Positions 1-7,635 of a DNA stretch of 12,956 nucleotides are shown here, piece by piece. The position numbers and the translations under genes are program-made. Each line of letters opens with the position of its first letter. Positions within the stretch are counted from its first letter, which is position 1. The notes under the pieces are model-generated. The model searched no databases, was not told where the DNA came from, and saw only the letters and a list, made by a program, of their open reading frames with translations. The DNA is from Cochliopodium minus. Its lineage: Eukaryota; Discosea; Himatismenida; Cochliopodiidae. The stretch covers positions 9,467 to 22,422 of the forward strand of contig JAMYWO010000490.1 in NCBI GenBank assembly GCA_024220525.1. Direction: 5' to 3'.

Positions 1-44
1 TTTTTATTTTTTATTTTTTATTTTTTATTTTTTATTTTTTATTT

Positions 45-75
<31 letters not shown>
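1..75. repeat. ATTTTTT heptanucleotide microsatellite
   Basis: About eight near-perfect copies of ATTTTTT run from the first base and then decay into hexamer and irregular T-rich sequence. Related T/A simple sequence recurs in many introns of the window. It probably continues beyond the left edge. No coding potential. Confidence 0.95.
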
Positions 76-309
76 ATCTTTATTAATTTCAAAATTCTTT
101 TTTCAACAAAGATCTGGCTGATTTGAGCAATTTGAAACAGAATTATTGTTGAAAATATATTGATCTTTTATTTTGATATTTGAAAAAGCAAAATATGATT
201 GAAATTGAAATTGAAAGAAAAATAAATATGAAAGTTATATTGGTTATGTTGGTGCTACTTTTTATTCATATTTGATATAAAGAAGGTTGGTTTGTTTTTA
301 TTTATTTAT
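76..309. other. AT-rich intergenic DNA, 3' flank of the membrane-protein gene
   Basis: No open frame of note on either strand. Read on the minus strand this is the 3' flank of the small membrane-protein gene. A run of AAATAAATAAAT directly after its stop codon could serve as a polyadenylation signal, but in DNA this AT-rich such a match is weak evidence. Confidence 0.6.
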
Positions 310-645
310 TTACCTATATATTGCCAATCCAAAAATAACGAATAATCCAACACAAGTCATTCCACCAAAGATGAAATTGAATACAATCAAAATCCATTTG
401 GGATACGCATTATTGTTGAAATAAACATTTTTATGCTTTACTATCACGAATATGATGATAATTAGAGCCATTATTGCCGCAATTGGCAATAAAAAAAAGA
501 AAAAGGAGATTCCCACCACCCCAAGGATTATATTGCAGTAGATCATCTTTTTTAAATTTGATAATTCTTTGGTAAGAAGCTCTATTGATTCTCCCGAGTA
601 GCCCATGGAGCTCAAATCTTCCATATCACGTTCATTTAATAGCAT
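310..645 (-). CDS. Small three-helix membrane protein, family unknown
   Basis: Single-exon frame of 111 residues with an ATG start and stop in DNA that is otherwise full of stops. A polar N-terminal part of about 33 residues (ending ELSNLKK) is followed by a hydrophobic stretch at about 35-69. Its length fits two closely packed helices with a Pro at 54 between them. A short polar loop (HKNVYFNNN) leads to a third helix at about 84-109, rich in Gly and Phe and ending AIYR. No signal-peptide-like start is seen: the first 30 residues are charged. It most likely sits in a membrane with the N-terminus in the cytosol. I do not recognise the family. The gene lies in the same orientation as the tandem family to its right but shares no sequence with it. 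An upstream exon cannot be excluded. Confidence 0.7.
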   Translation of the reverse strand: MLLNERDMEDLSSMGYSGESIELLTKELSNLKKMIYCNIILGVVGISFFFFLLPIAAIMALIIIIFVIVKHKNVYFNNNAYPKWILIVFNFIFGGMTCVGLFVIFGLAIYR

Positions 646-997
646 TTTTTTTTTTAATTATTTTCTCCTTCTCTCTTTTAATAAATTTGTGAGTCTCCTT
701 TGGAATTTTACTAATACTTTTTTTATTTCCATCAAGATCTTGAATAAAATAAAAAATAAAACAATGTTAGATGTTGAAAAGAAATAATTCAAATTAGTTC
801 AACCAATTTCTTTTTTTTTTAACGATCGAATAATTATTGTAACCTAATTAATTAGGTTGAATAATCAAGACTTACTGTTCCATTTCAAGTTAATCCTTCA
901 ACTTAAAAGTGGATTTCATTGATGCAAAAGGATGATTTTTGGGGATATCAGAAAGTTGTTTTGAATAGAGGTTTGATAGTTTTGGTGAAAATCACCA
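646..997. other. Intergenic DNA with two inverted repeats
   Basis: No supported gene. Open frames here are short and composed of T-rich simple sequence. It holds an 18-bp perfect palindrome (841-858) and a short stem-loop (980-1000), listed separately. The right end grades into the decayed paralogue copy. Confidence 0.6.
841..858. repeat. 18-bp perfect palindrome
   Basis: AACCTAATTAATTAGGTT reads the same on both strands over all 18 bases. This exceeds the chance TTAA/AATT palindromes usual in AT-rich DNA because it includes matched CC and GG. It could be a homeodomain- or Myb-type dimer site in the upstream region of the membrane-protein gene, about 200 nt from its start. That role is inference. 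Confidence 0.6.
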
Positions 998-1000
998 AAA
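980..1000. repeat. Stem-loop, 9-bp stem
   Basis: TTTTGGTGA and TCACCAAAA are exact inverted copies separated by three A residues. The stem contains three G:C pairs and lies at the edge of the decayed family copy. Function unknown; it may be incidental. Confidence 0.5.
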
Positions 1001-1200
1001 ACTTTTAAGGTTCAAAAGGGATCCCACATTAATCCTATAAGAGAACCTAGAAATCTCCTTCTTGAATATTGTCTAACTTCAGAAACATGTTAACAATGTT
1101 TGGATTAAGATATTTATTTTAAATTTCTTTGTTTTTAATTTTGGATGGAAATTTTGTTTACTTTTCTCTCATAATCTGAATTCTCTTCAATACTCCTTGA
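998..1200 (-). pseudogene. Decayed fourth copy of the tandem A/B/C family
   Basis: Positions 1051-1127 align without gaps to 2063-2139 of gene A. By hand count 66 of 77 bases match. This stretch covers the LNP...NTFLKLD part of the conserved block. Similarity continues leftwards to about 998 (AAAAACTTTTAAGG against AAAAACTTTAAAGG). To the right the relic jumps straight into sequence matching gene A's 5' intron and end of exon 1, 1129-1200 against about 2345-2440 (GGAAATTTTGTTT, TTTTCTCTCATA and CTCTTCAATAC are shared). About 200 nt between these parts are missing, which removes the N-terminal half of exon 2. The end of exon 1, including the IPVF segment, is also deleted. No long frame remains. 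It is a broken duplicate of gene A or its ancestor. Confidence 0.82.
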
Positions 1201-1530
1201 CTAGCAATTTTTTCACATGTGAAATTTAAGTACAATCAATTAAAAAATCAAATTTCGTTTTGAGAAGATTTTAACTGAATTTCTTTTCTTTAAAAAATGA
1301 TAATTTCTTTTTTCAGAGAAAAGATTTTAAAATTTTTTTTAATATTCTCTTTTTGAAATTTGAATTCTTTGGTCTTGAGTCTGATGAAAAAGAAAATATT
1401 TAAAAAATCATTCTGGTTCAAAATTTCTTTTGACAAAGATCATTTGTTTTGGGAATATTGGATTGAAAGATTTGGGACATACCATCAATTCACAAATAAA
1501 AAAACTTTTTTTTAAGATTTTATTTTTCAT
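1201..1530. other. Spacer between the relic and gene A, with flank repeat
   Basis: No coding frame. Read on the minus strand it is the 3' flank of gene A. At about 1291-1362 it carries a copy of the repeat that also lies downstream of gene B (AAAATGATAATTTC, CAGAGAAAAGA, CTTTTTGAAATTT). The rest is AT-rich DNA with no recognisable signal. Confidence 0.6.
1291..1362. repeat. 3'-flank repeat, copy 1 (partial)
   Basis: Shares AAAATGATAATTTC, TTCAGAGAAAAGA and CTTTTTGAAATTT, in the same order and spacing, with copies at 2611-2815 and 2955-3165. It lacks the right part of the longer copies. It sits in the 3' flank of gene A just as copy 3 sits in the 3' flank of gene B, which suggests it was duplicated together with the genes. 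Confidence 0.65.
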
Positions 1531-2465
1531 TCAAAAATTTATGTTTGGACACAAGTTTACAATCTTATTTTGAAGGAAATAATTAATTAGGATACCTTCT
1601 TCATCTTCTCCACGGTTTTTGTTGTTGGAAATATCATCTTGGCTGAAAGAATATTCTGGGTTTTGGAAATAATCATTCAAGATTTTAATTTCATTTCTTT
1701 CATCTTCCGTATTGTATTCAACGCAAAATTCTAAATTCTTTTCCTGGGTTAAAAATTGGTTTTGATTTGTATTAAAATCATTGAAATACTCCATTTTTGG
1801 TTGTTGGATTTCTTGAATGTGACACATCTGATTTTCGGTGATTTCATCATTAAAATGTTTTAAAGAGAGATCTTCTTGGCTATTTCTCTTCTTTTTGGAT
1901 TTCTTCATTGAAATGACTTGGATATCTTCTTCCTCAACATCCTTCCTTTTGGGAGATTCAATCTTTTTTGTGTCCCCATAAAGTTCCTCATCATAGCATT
2001 TTTGCAGCTCAAAAACTTTAAAGGGATCAATAGGGATCAGGTATTCCTTGAAGAGATCTTTGAACTCTCCTTCTTGAATCTTGTCCAATTTCAGAAAAGT
2101 GTTAACATTGTTAGGATTAAGATGTTTAATATAAATTTCCCCATAAAACTTTTTTATATTCTTTAGTTCCAACTTAAGAATTTCTTTTGGATCATTCCTC
2201 TCCAAATTCTGGATTTTTTTCCTCAAAATTTCAATTGGATCTTTATTTTTTTCAAATTTCAGATTGTTGACTTTGATAAAATCTCTGATCACATTTCTGA
2301 TGTCATACAAAGAAACATACTTGTGTTGGCTTTCGAAAAATAATTGTTTTTTTATTTTTGGTTGGAAATTTTGTTTTCTTTTCTCTCATACCCAAAACTG
2401 AAAACGGGAATATCAGAGTTCTCTTCAATACGCCTTGTTGGCTTTCTTTGAGATATAATAAGCAT
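1531..2465 (-). CDS. Tandem family protein A, unknown basic protein (290 aa, two exons)
   Basis: Exons 2465-2392 and 2329-1531 with a 62-nt intron (GTATGAG...CGAAAG, phase 2). The long frame has no ATG of its own before an upstream stop. The first exon, beginning MLIISQRKPTRRI, was found because IPVFSFG/QHKYVSLYDIR across the junction aligns without gaps to intronless gene C (IPIFLINGFECISGYDFR). Residues 60-126 form the conserved 67-residue block (LRKKIQNLERN..., HLNPNNVNTFLKLD, IPID). After it come SPKRK, an acidic stretch, IQVI at 161-164 (SUMO-interaction-like), and MKKSKKKR, a likely nuclear localisation signal. The C-terminal third is Asn/Gln/Glu-rich and probably disordered. The stop is TGA. 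A nuclear role is inference from the basic clusters. I do not recognise the fold and no function is assigned. Confidence 0.83.
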
Positions 2466-2610
2466 TAGATATGAGAGAATTGTTTCAAATCAAAATAATT
2501 TTAATTTGCTTTTTTTTTTATTTATATTTTTTAATCACTCAAAAAATCTGTTAATCTTTATTTTATGATATTTATATTACAAAAAAGAAAATAATTAAAT
2601 ATCATTTTCC

Positions 2611-2815
2611 GGAATGTCAAGATTAATTGCAATTTTCTTGTTAATATCAAATTAATTCTCAATTTTTCAAAAATGATAATTTCGGAGAAAGAAATTTAAA
2701 TTTATATTAATGTTTTTTTGAAATTTCAACAACTTTCATTTGATTTAAAACAATTCAACAAACTGCTCATAAATTTATAAACAAATAATTTCGACAAAAC
2801 TTTTTTTTTTAATTT
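2611..2815. repeat. 3'-flank repeat, copy 2 (orphan)
   Basis: Shares with the copy at 2955-3165 AAAAATGATA, GAAATTTCAAC, ACTTTCATTTGATTT, AAACAATTCAA, CTGCTCATAA/GTGCTCATAA and TTTCGACAAA, in the same order over about 200 nt. On the minus strand these elements follow gene B's stop codon directly, whereas this copy follows no gene. Confidence 0.75.
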
Positions 2816-2954
2816 TAAATTTTTGATCTAGGAAAAGGAATTTTCAGAAAAATCTTTATAAATAATAAATAATAAATGATTTTAATATTTATTCATAAAA
2901 TTTTATTCAAAACATAACACAAGAAATTTATAAAAAATCTTTTTTTTGAAGTGT

Positions 2955-3165
2955 AAGATTAATTAACAATAATTTCTTGTCATTATTGATTCTCACTTAT
3001 TTAAAAATGATATTTTCTAAATTCAGAGAAAAGAATTTAAATTTTTTTTTAAATTTATCCTTTTTGAAATTTCAACCACTTTCATTTGATTTGAAACAAT
3101 TCAAAAAACAGTGCTCATAATTTTAAAAACAAATATTTTCGACAAACAAATTTTTTTTTAATTTT
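2955..3165. repeat. 3'-flank repeat, copy 3 (beside gene B)
   Basis: Full copy of the same unit, lying directly downstream of gene B on the minus strand. It differs from copy 2 by scattered substitutions and small indels, so the duplication is not recent. It probably contains gene B's 3' untranslated region and polyadenylation site. Confidence 0.75.
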
Positions 3166-3176
3166 AAAATAGTTTA

Positions 3177-3996
3177 TCAAAGAAAAGAAATATCCCAATC
3201 ATTCGTGTGATTCAAGAAGAAATTTTCTTGGTTGGAATCTCCTCTTTTGGTTATATCATCGCAATCAGAAGGACGATCAAGATCGAAAAAGTGTTGATTG
3301 TCATTGTAAATTACCTCAACATCTTTTTGATTGGATTCAAAATGATTGGGATTAAATGTTTCAGGAGTTTGAAAATTTTCTTGTTGGATTAGATTTGGAG
3401 GCTGATCATTATTGAGGATTTGATCATGGTTGGGAGGAAGGATTATATACTTCTTTTTGGGTTTCTTCATCGCAATGATCTCAATATCATCTTCATCCAT
3501 ATCAATCTTCCTTTTAGGTGAAGAACATGCAATCCATCCCAAATCAAATTCAGTTTCAAAATCTATAGAGATCTCATAATCAGTGAGAAGATAGTTGAAT
3601 TCTCCTTTCAATATCTGATCCAATTTGAGGAAGGTGTTGATCTTGTTTGGATTGAGGTGTATCTTGTTCCTGTGACCGATCACCTTCAAAATTTCCTGAA
3701 GTTCAATCTTTATGGTTTCTCCAGGATGATTTCTATCGAGATTCTGGATCTTCTTTCTCAGATTATAATTTGCATCTTTCTTTGCTTTTTGCAAAAGTTC
3801 TTCATTTACCATTATTTTGCCCAAGTGATCCACCACCCTACATCTAAAATCAAAAAGGGAGGTATATAATTTACCACTTTAAAAAAAAAAGATATTTAAA
3901 AAAATAATGTTGTTCAATTAAAACATACCATATTTTGAACAATGGGATTTTCCCAAAATTATTAATTCTTCTTGTATTTTTTCGATTATTACGCAT
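3177..3996 (-). CDS. Tandem family protein B, unknown basic protein (255 aa, two exons)
   Basis: Exons 3996-3929 and 3876-3177 with a 52-nt intron (GTATGTTT...TTTAAAG, phase 2). The open frame of exon 2 lacks an ATG at its start. The added exon begins MRNNRKNTRRINNFGK, and the joined IPLFKIC/GKLYTSLFDFR aligns without gaps to A and C. The intron is at the same codon and phase as in A. The N-terminus shares RK-x-TRRI with A and MRNN with C. Residues 62-128 are the 67-residue block (LRKKIQNLDRN, HLNPNKINTFLKLDQ, ISID). SPKRK and an acidic run then lead to IEII at 154-157 and MKKPKKK. The C-terminal region is Asn/Gln/Asp-rich. TGA is followed at once by an in-frame TAA. Family and function are unknown. 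The basic clusters suggest a nuclear protein. Confidence 0.84.
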
Positions 3997-4334
3997 TTAT
4001 TAAAAAATGGTGAAAAAAGGTTATTTTTTTTTTTATTGCGGAAACGAAAAATCTTTAGTAAAAAAAAATTTCAGAGAAAATTTTATTCGAAGGAGAATAA
4101 TTATGAAATGAATTATTAAATAAATTTGCTCACATCAAAACCAAATTGGATTTTTAAAAATGAAAACTATAATTTTCATTTTCATTTATTAAACTTTTTT
4201 TCTCTAGTGTATTGTTGAATTTGTGCAATTACAATAACAAATTTAAATAATTTAATTCCTTCAAAATGAATATAGAATGATAAACATAAATTATATTTTC
4301 AAAAAGTTTAATTTTGATTAATAAGTTTAATTTT
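3997..4334. other. Spacer between genes B and C
   Basis: Upstream region of gene B and 3' flank of gene C on the minus strand. Apart from poly-T/poly-A runs there is a short echo of the flank repeat (TTTCAGAGAAAA near 4070). I see no gene, RNA or clear regulatory site. Confidence 0.55.
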
Positions 4335-5162
4335 TTATTTATTAAAATCTGGCTCTGTGGGTGGAGAAAAAAAGCTTGAAAAATGGGTATGAAGAAAGAA
4401 TGGTGTATGGATGAATGTATTATCTGATTGTTCCTCAAAGAGTTTCGAAATATCATCTATTGAAGGATTAGATTGATTTGCATTTGAAGTTATCAAGATA
4501 TCCTCGAAGAAATCTATTGAAGAAATAGATTGATTTGCATTTGAAGATAACTTGATATCTTGGCAATCTTTTGAAGGATTAGATAGATTTTCATTGTTGA
4601 AAGTATCTTGTTTCATTTCCTTTCCCTCAGTTGTTCTGTTACTTGGGATCTTTTTCTTTGAATCCTTTTTCTTGCGAGATTTATTATCAATTGGAGCTTT
4701 CTTTTTCTCAAATTCATCCTTCTCAACAAATGTTCCTACATCAATCACAGTATCATTATCGATGGAGATAGTGTATTTTTTCATAATAGATTTGAATACC
4801 CCATTCTTTAACTGATCCAATTTTATGAAGGTGTTTTTCTTGCCTGGATTGAGATTTGCCTTGTATTTAATATCTATCCTCTTCAGAATTTCCTTTTGAT
4901 CTAATATAAAGATTTCTCCAGGAGAATTACGTTTAAGTGTTTGTGTTTTCTTCCTTATTTCATATTTCAAATCTTCTAACTCCTCAAGAACTTTAATGTC
5001 CAAATTTCTGAAATCATAACCCGAAATACATTCGAAACCATTGATCAAAAATATAGGAATTTTGGTTCCTTTCTCTCTTTTTCTTGTTTCTTTATATTTT
5101 CTCGTTTTTTTTTGGCTTGTTGGATTATTTTCACTTTGATTATTTCTTTTGTTATTTCTCAT
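4335..5162 (-). CDS. Tandem family protein C, unknown basic protein (275 aa, intronless)
   Basis: Single-exon member of the family, ATG to TAA. The first 33 residues are strongly basic (QKKTRKYKETRKREKG) and begin MRNN like protein B. The segment KIPIFLINGFECISGYDFR runs straight through the site where A and B have an intron. Residues 69-135 form the 67-residue block (IRKKTQTLKRN, LNPGKKNTFIKLDQ, ISID). The following basic cluster (KSRKKKDSKKK) replaces the SPKRK/acidic/IxxI/MKK motif of A and B. The C-terminal part holds an 18-19-residue internal tandem repeat (SNANQS...SID). No TM segment or signal peptide is seen. Uninterrupted coding and loss of the intron could reflect a retrocopy or simple intron loss. 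Function unknown, nuclear location inferred. Confidence 0.87.
   Translation of the reverse strand: MRNNKRNNQSENNPTSQKKTRKYKETRKREKGTKIPIFLINGFECISGYDFRNLDIKVLEELEDLKYEIRKKTQTLKRNSPGEIFILDQKEILKRIDIKYKANLNPGKKNTFIKLDQLKNGVFKSIMKKYTISIDNDTVIDVGTFVEKDEFEKKKAPIDNKSRKKKDSKKKIPSNRTTEGKEMKQDTFNNENLSNPSKDCQDIKLSSNANQSISSIDFFEDILITSNANQSNPSIDDISKLFEEQSDNTFIHTPFFLHTHFSSFFSPPTEPDFNK
4458..4600 (-). repeat. In-frame tandem repeat in gene C
   Basis: Two good units and a third, weaker one, with periods of 57 and 54 nt (19 and 18 codons). Each carries TTGAAG(G/A)A(T/A)TAGAT, and the two good ones add TGATTTGCATTTGAAG. In protein terms the units are SNANQSISSIDFFEDI and SNANQSNPSIDDISKLF with a weaker NLSNPSKDCQDIKLS before them. 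Genes A and B lack it, so it arose in C after the paralogues split. Confidence 0.8.
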
Positions 5163-5527
5163 TTTGATTGGAATTGATTAGATTGGATATTTGTTGTGTT
5201 GTGTTTTTTTTTTTTTTAAATCATTTTTTTTTGTTTTTTTTTTTATTTTTAAATTCAAAAATGATAATTGTAAAATTAAGAGAATTTTTTTTATTGTATC
5301 TTAAATTCATAAAATTAACAAGTGAATATTTCTGGGCCTTTCCAAGGGATTTTAGTGTCACCTTCCTTTTTCTTTTTTTAACTTTATACTTTAATATCTC
5401 ATCGAAAAATAAATCTCCACTTCGTGTTTGAAATTTTTTTTATTATTTTAAATTGTTCAATCACCATTTTCAATCATTTCAATTATGATTTTTTAAAGAA
5501 AATTAAAAAAAAAAGAAATTTAATAAA
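5163..5527. other. Spacer between gene C and the ankyrin gene
   Basis: Upstream region of gene C and 3' flank of the ankyrin gene, both on the minus strand. It contains several T10-12 tracts directly upstream of gene C's start and a slightly richer patch at 5330-5425. Open frames in that patch have no sign of being coding. No RNA gene is seen. Confidence 0.55.
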
Positions 5528-7226
5528 TTAACAATTAATGTAATTTCTCGAATAAAAAGTCATAATAAGAATAAACAAAGGCTTAGGAAGTTTGAATAAA
5601 GGAATATTGGAAGAATAAACTTTGAAAGAAGCCAAAAAAGAAAAAACTTTCTCCTTGAAAAAGGAGGGGTAATCTTTATGATTGGAATAAGACCAAAACA
5701 AGCCTCTCTTTTGAAAATCTGTCAACATAGTTGAAATAGAATCAGAAGTGCAAATTTGTTTAGCAGTTTTTCCTTTAAAAAAAATTTATTAAAAAAAAAA
5801 AATTTTAAAAAAATTTATAAAAATAAGTAATAAAAGAAAAAAACTTAAAAAGAAATAAATGAATTACCTTCTCTATTTTTTATAAAAGGATTTACATTAA
5901 ATATTAAGAGTTGGTATGCCATTTCGTAGTTGGAAGTCAAAGAAGCGAAATGGAGGGCCGAAAACCCAGATTCGGTGAGGAGATTAGGGTTACAATTTCC
6001 TTTTTCTAAAAGTAATCTCACAATATTAGCATTAGAAAATTCACAAGCGACGTGTAGGGGTGTTCTCTTGAATTTACCTATAAATTTATTTTATTTTATT
6101 TTATTAATTTTAATTTTTAAATAATTTTTAAATAATTTTTATTTTTTTCTTAACTTTCTTTTGCATTTGTGTCTGCTCCATTTTCTAAGAAAACATTTAA
6201 CATTTTTTCCGTACACTTTCTATTTTCCATTAACATGTGCAAGGGGGTTGTCTCATTATAGCAAGTTTGATTAATCTTTTATTTTTAAAAAAAAAGATTA
6301 AAAAATTTCAATAAATATTTTAAATAAAAACGAAAATAAAGTTTACATTACAACCTTTATTTATTAATAATCTAAGGGTATCATCACACGTGAATTTATC
6401 TTTTTGAATATAATTTTTTTTTTTCAAAAATGAATTAAAAAAAATTAAAAAGAAAAAAAAAGAAAAACATACTCAGACAAGCTAAATTAAAATCAAAAAT
6501 AAATTAATAACAAAATAAAAAATAAATTGATTTTACCAACATGTAAAAGATATTGATCGTTTGTATTTTTAATGTCAAGTTTTACTTCGTGCTGCGTGTT
6601 TTCAAAAAGAACCTGCAATATTTTAAATGCTTGCTTAGACATGATAGCATAATGAAAGGGTGTTTGGCCGAATGTGTCAGTCAAATTTACGTTTGATTTT
6701 TCGTTCAGAAGAAATTTTATAATTTCAAGATTGGCATTGATATTCTCCGTTATTAAATGCAGCGGAGATTTTTTGTTGTGTTCTATCAGAGTATCTGGAG
6801 ATGCTTTTTTTTCTATCAACATCTTCACGATCTCGTAAGATGGTGTTTCATTTCTGCATGCATAATGTAGTGCATTGAAAGATTGCCTTTAATTTCAAAA
6901 ATTATATTTTTTTTTTATTATATTGACCGAATTATTTTTCTTTACCAATCTTTGAGGGTGGGTATTGATCCCTTATCTAATAATATCTTTACAAATTTTG
7001 GATTTGGAGTCTTTTTATTGCACAATATATGTAGTGGTGTTCTATCGTATTTGAAATGAAGTGATATGTCTATGAAATAAGAAATTGTTTTTAGTTTCAA
7101 ATGCATTTTTTCTTACCTTCTGAAATTATCTCTTAGTTTTATGTTTTCAGGGTTCTCAAATAATTGTTCTAGTTCTTCTATTGTTTTTATATGTTTCAAT
7201 TTATCCATGAATTCTTGATTTTTCAT
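5528..7226 (-). CDS. Ankyrin-repeat protein (397 aa, eight exons)
   Basis: Exons: 7226-7117, 7041-6946, 6886-6537, 6481-6473, 6399-6347, 6275-6155, 6077-5868, 5772-5528. Introns are 55-95 nt with GT-AG ends, and all phases close into one frame. After about 33 N-terminal residues come eight ankyrin repeats, recognised by RTPLHIL, FNALHYA, KSPLHLI, QTPFHYA, QYLLHVA, TTPLHML, RTPLHVA and FSALHFA, plus a partial ninth (GKTAKQI). Splice joins fall inside repeats and restore the consensus spacing. The C-terminal 65 residues end in IPLFKLPKPLFILIM, which resembles the hydrophobic LP-containing tail (F-box/SOCS/PRANC-like) seen on many amoebal ankyrin proteins; that link is tentative. Ankyrin repeats bind protein partners, and none can be named here. 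The first in-frame ATG was used as start because a stop lies just upstream. One donor is GTTAAG (6154). Confidence 0.9.
6473..6481 (-). other. 9-nt microexon of the ankyrin gene
   Basis: CTTGTCTGA is bounded by TTTAATTTAG on its 5' side and GTATGT on its 3' side. It supplies the ACL of LLHV-ACL-NKFTCDD, completing the fifth ankyrin repeat. Skipping it would keep the frame but remove three residues of the repeat's first helix. The flanking introns are 55 and 73 nt. Confidence 0.8.
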
Positions 7227-7635
7227 TTCATTCAAATGGTATCCCAGTTGTTCAAAGATCGTGATTTGTGCCAATTTTTTTTATTTTTATTTGAAATTTT
7301 GAATGTTCTTTTTATATTTCTATTCTTTTATTGAATTAATTGAATAGAATATTGCATAAGAAATTGAATTCGAAATATATTGTTAAACTTCCTGGTATAG
7401 CTAATTTGAAAAGAAGATATTACGAATTCACTGAAAAATACAACAATTCGTTTTTTAAAAGTAAAAAAAAATGTAAATAAGAATCTCTAAATAAGAATTT
7501 GAATCTAGCATATCTCTTCTTATTTTTCTCGTTCTCCTTTTATAAATTTATAAAATAATATTAAAAAAAAATTTGGCAACAAAAACCAATATATACTCAA
7601 ATTTTTGAAGGATAAAATCTAATTGGAGATAGAAA
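7227..7635. other. Head-to-head intergenic region with an unassigned coding-like stretch
   Basis: Lies between the starts of the ankyrin gene (minus) and the RhoGAP-WD40 gene (plus), so it should hold both promoters. At about 7343-7460 the plus strand has an open, non-repetitive stretch containing NSKYIVKLPGIANLKRRYYE and ending in a possible donor (AAAA/GTAAAA at 7461). It has no ATG. It could be an earlier exon of the RhoGAP-WD40 gene, but I could not join it in phase to the next exon. The rest is AT-rich without recognisable signals. Confidence 0.5.

Larger units (their letters stand above)
2466..3176. other. 711-nt spacer between genes A and B with two repeat copies
   Basis: No open frame with coding character. 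It comprises gene A's upstream region on the right of its ATG, then two direct copies of the 3'-flank repeat (2611-2815 and 2955-3165). The second copy abuts gene B's stop codon. The first copy has no gene beside it, as if a gene between the two had been lost. The remainder is T- or A-rich simple sequence. Confidence 0.65.

Noticed and set aside
1918-2166. Plus-strand open frame antisense to gene A
   Set aside because: It lies wholly within the conserved coding block of gene A and is explained as its shadow. The same holds for plus-strand frames opposite genes B and C.
2302-2310. TTG as start of gene A and GTG (3834-3836) as start of gene B
   Set aside because: Non-ATG starts are not expected in this eukaryote. 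The paralogue alignment gives spliced ATG-containing first exons for both.
3177-5100. The 67-residue block as a BET-family NET (extra-terminal) domain
   Set aside because: Length and a few positions (L-x-x-I-x-x-L, a PGE turn) are similar, but the NET core acidic/hydrophobic pattern is not reproduced. The block's own invariant LNP/NTF/KLD motif has no NET counterpart.
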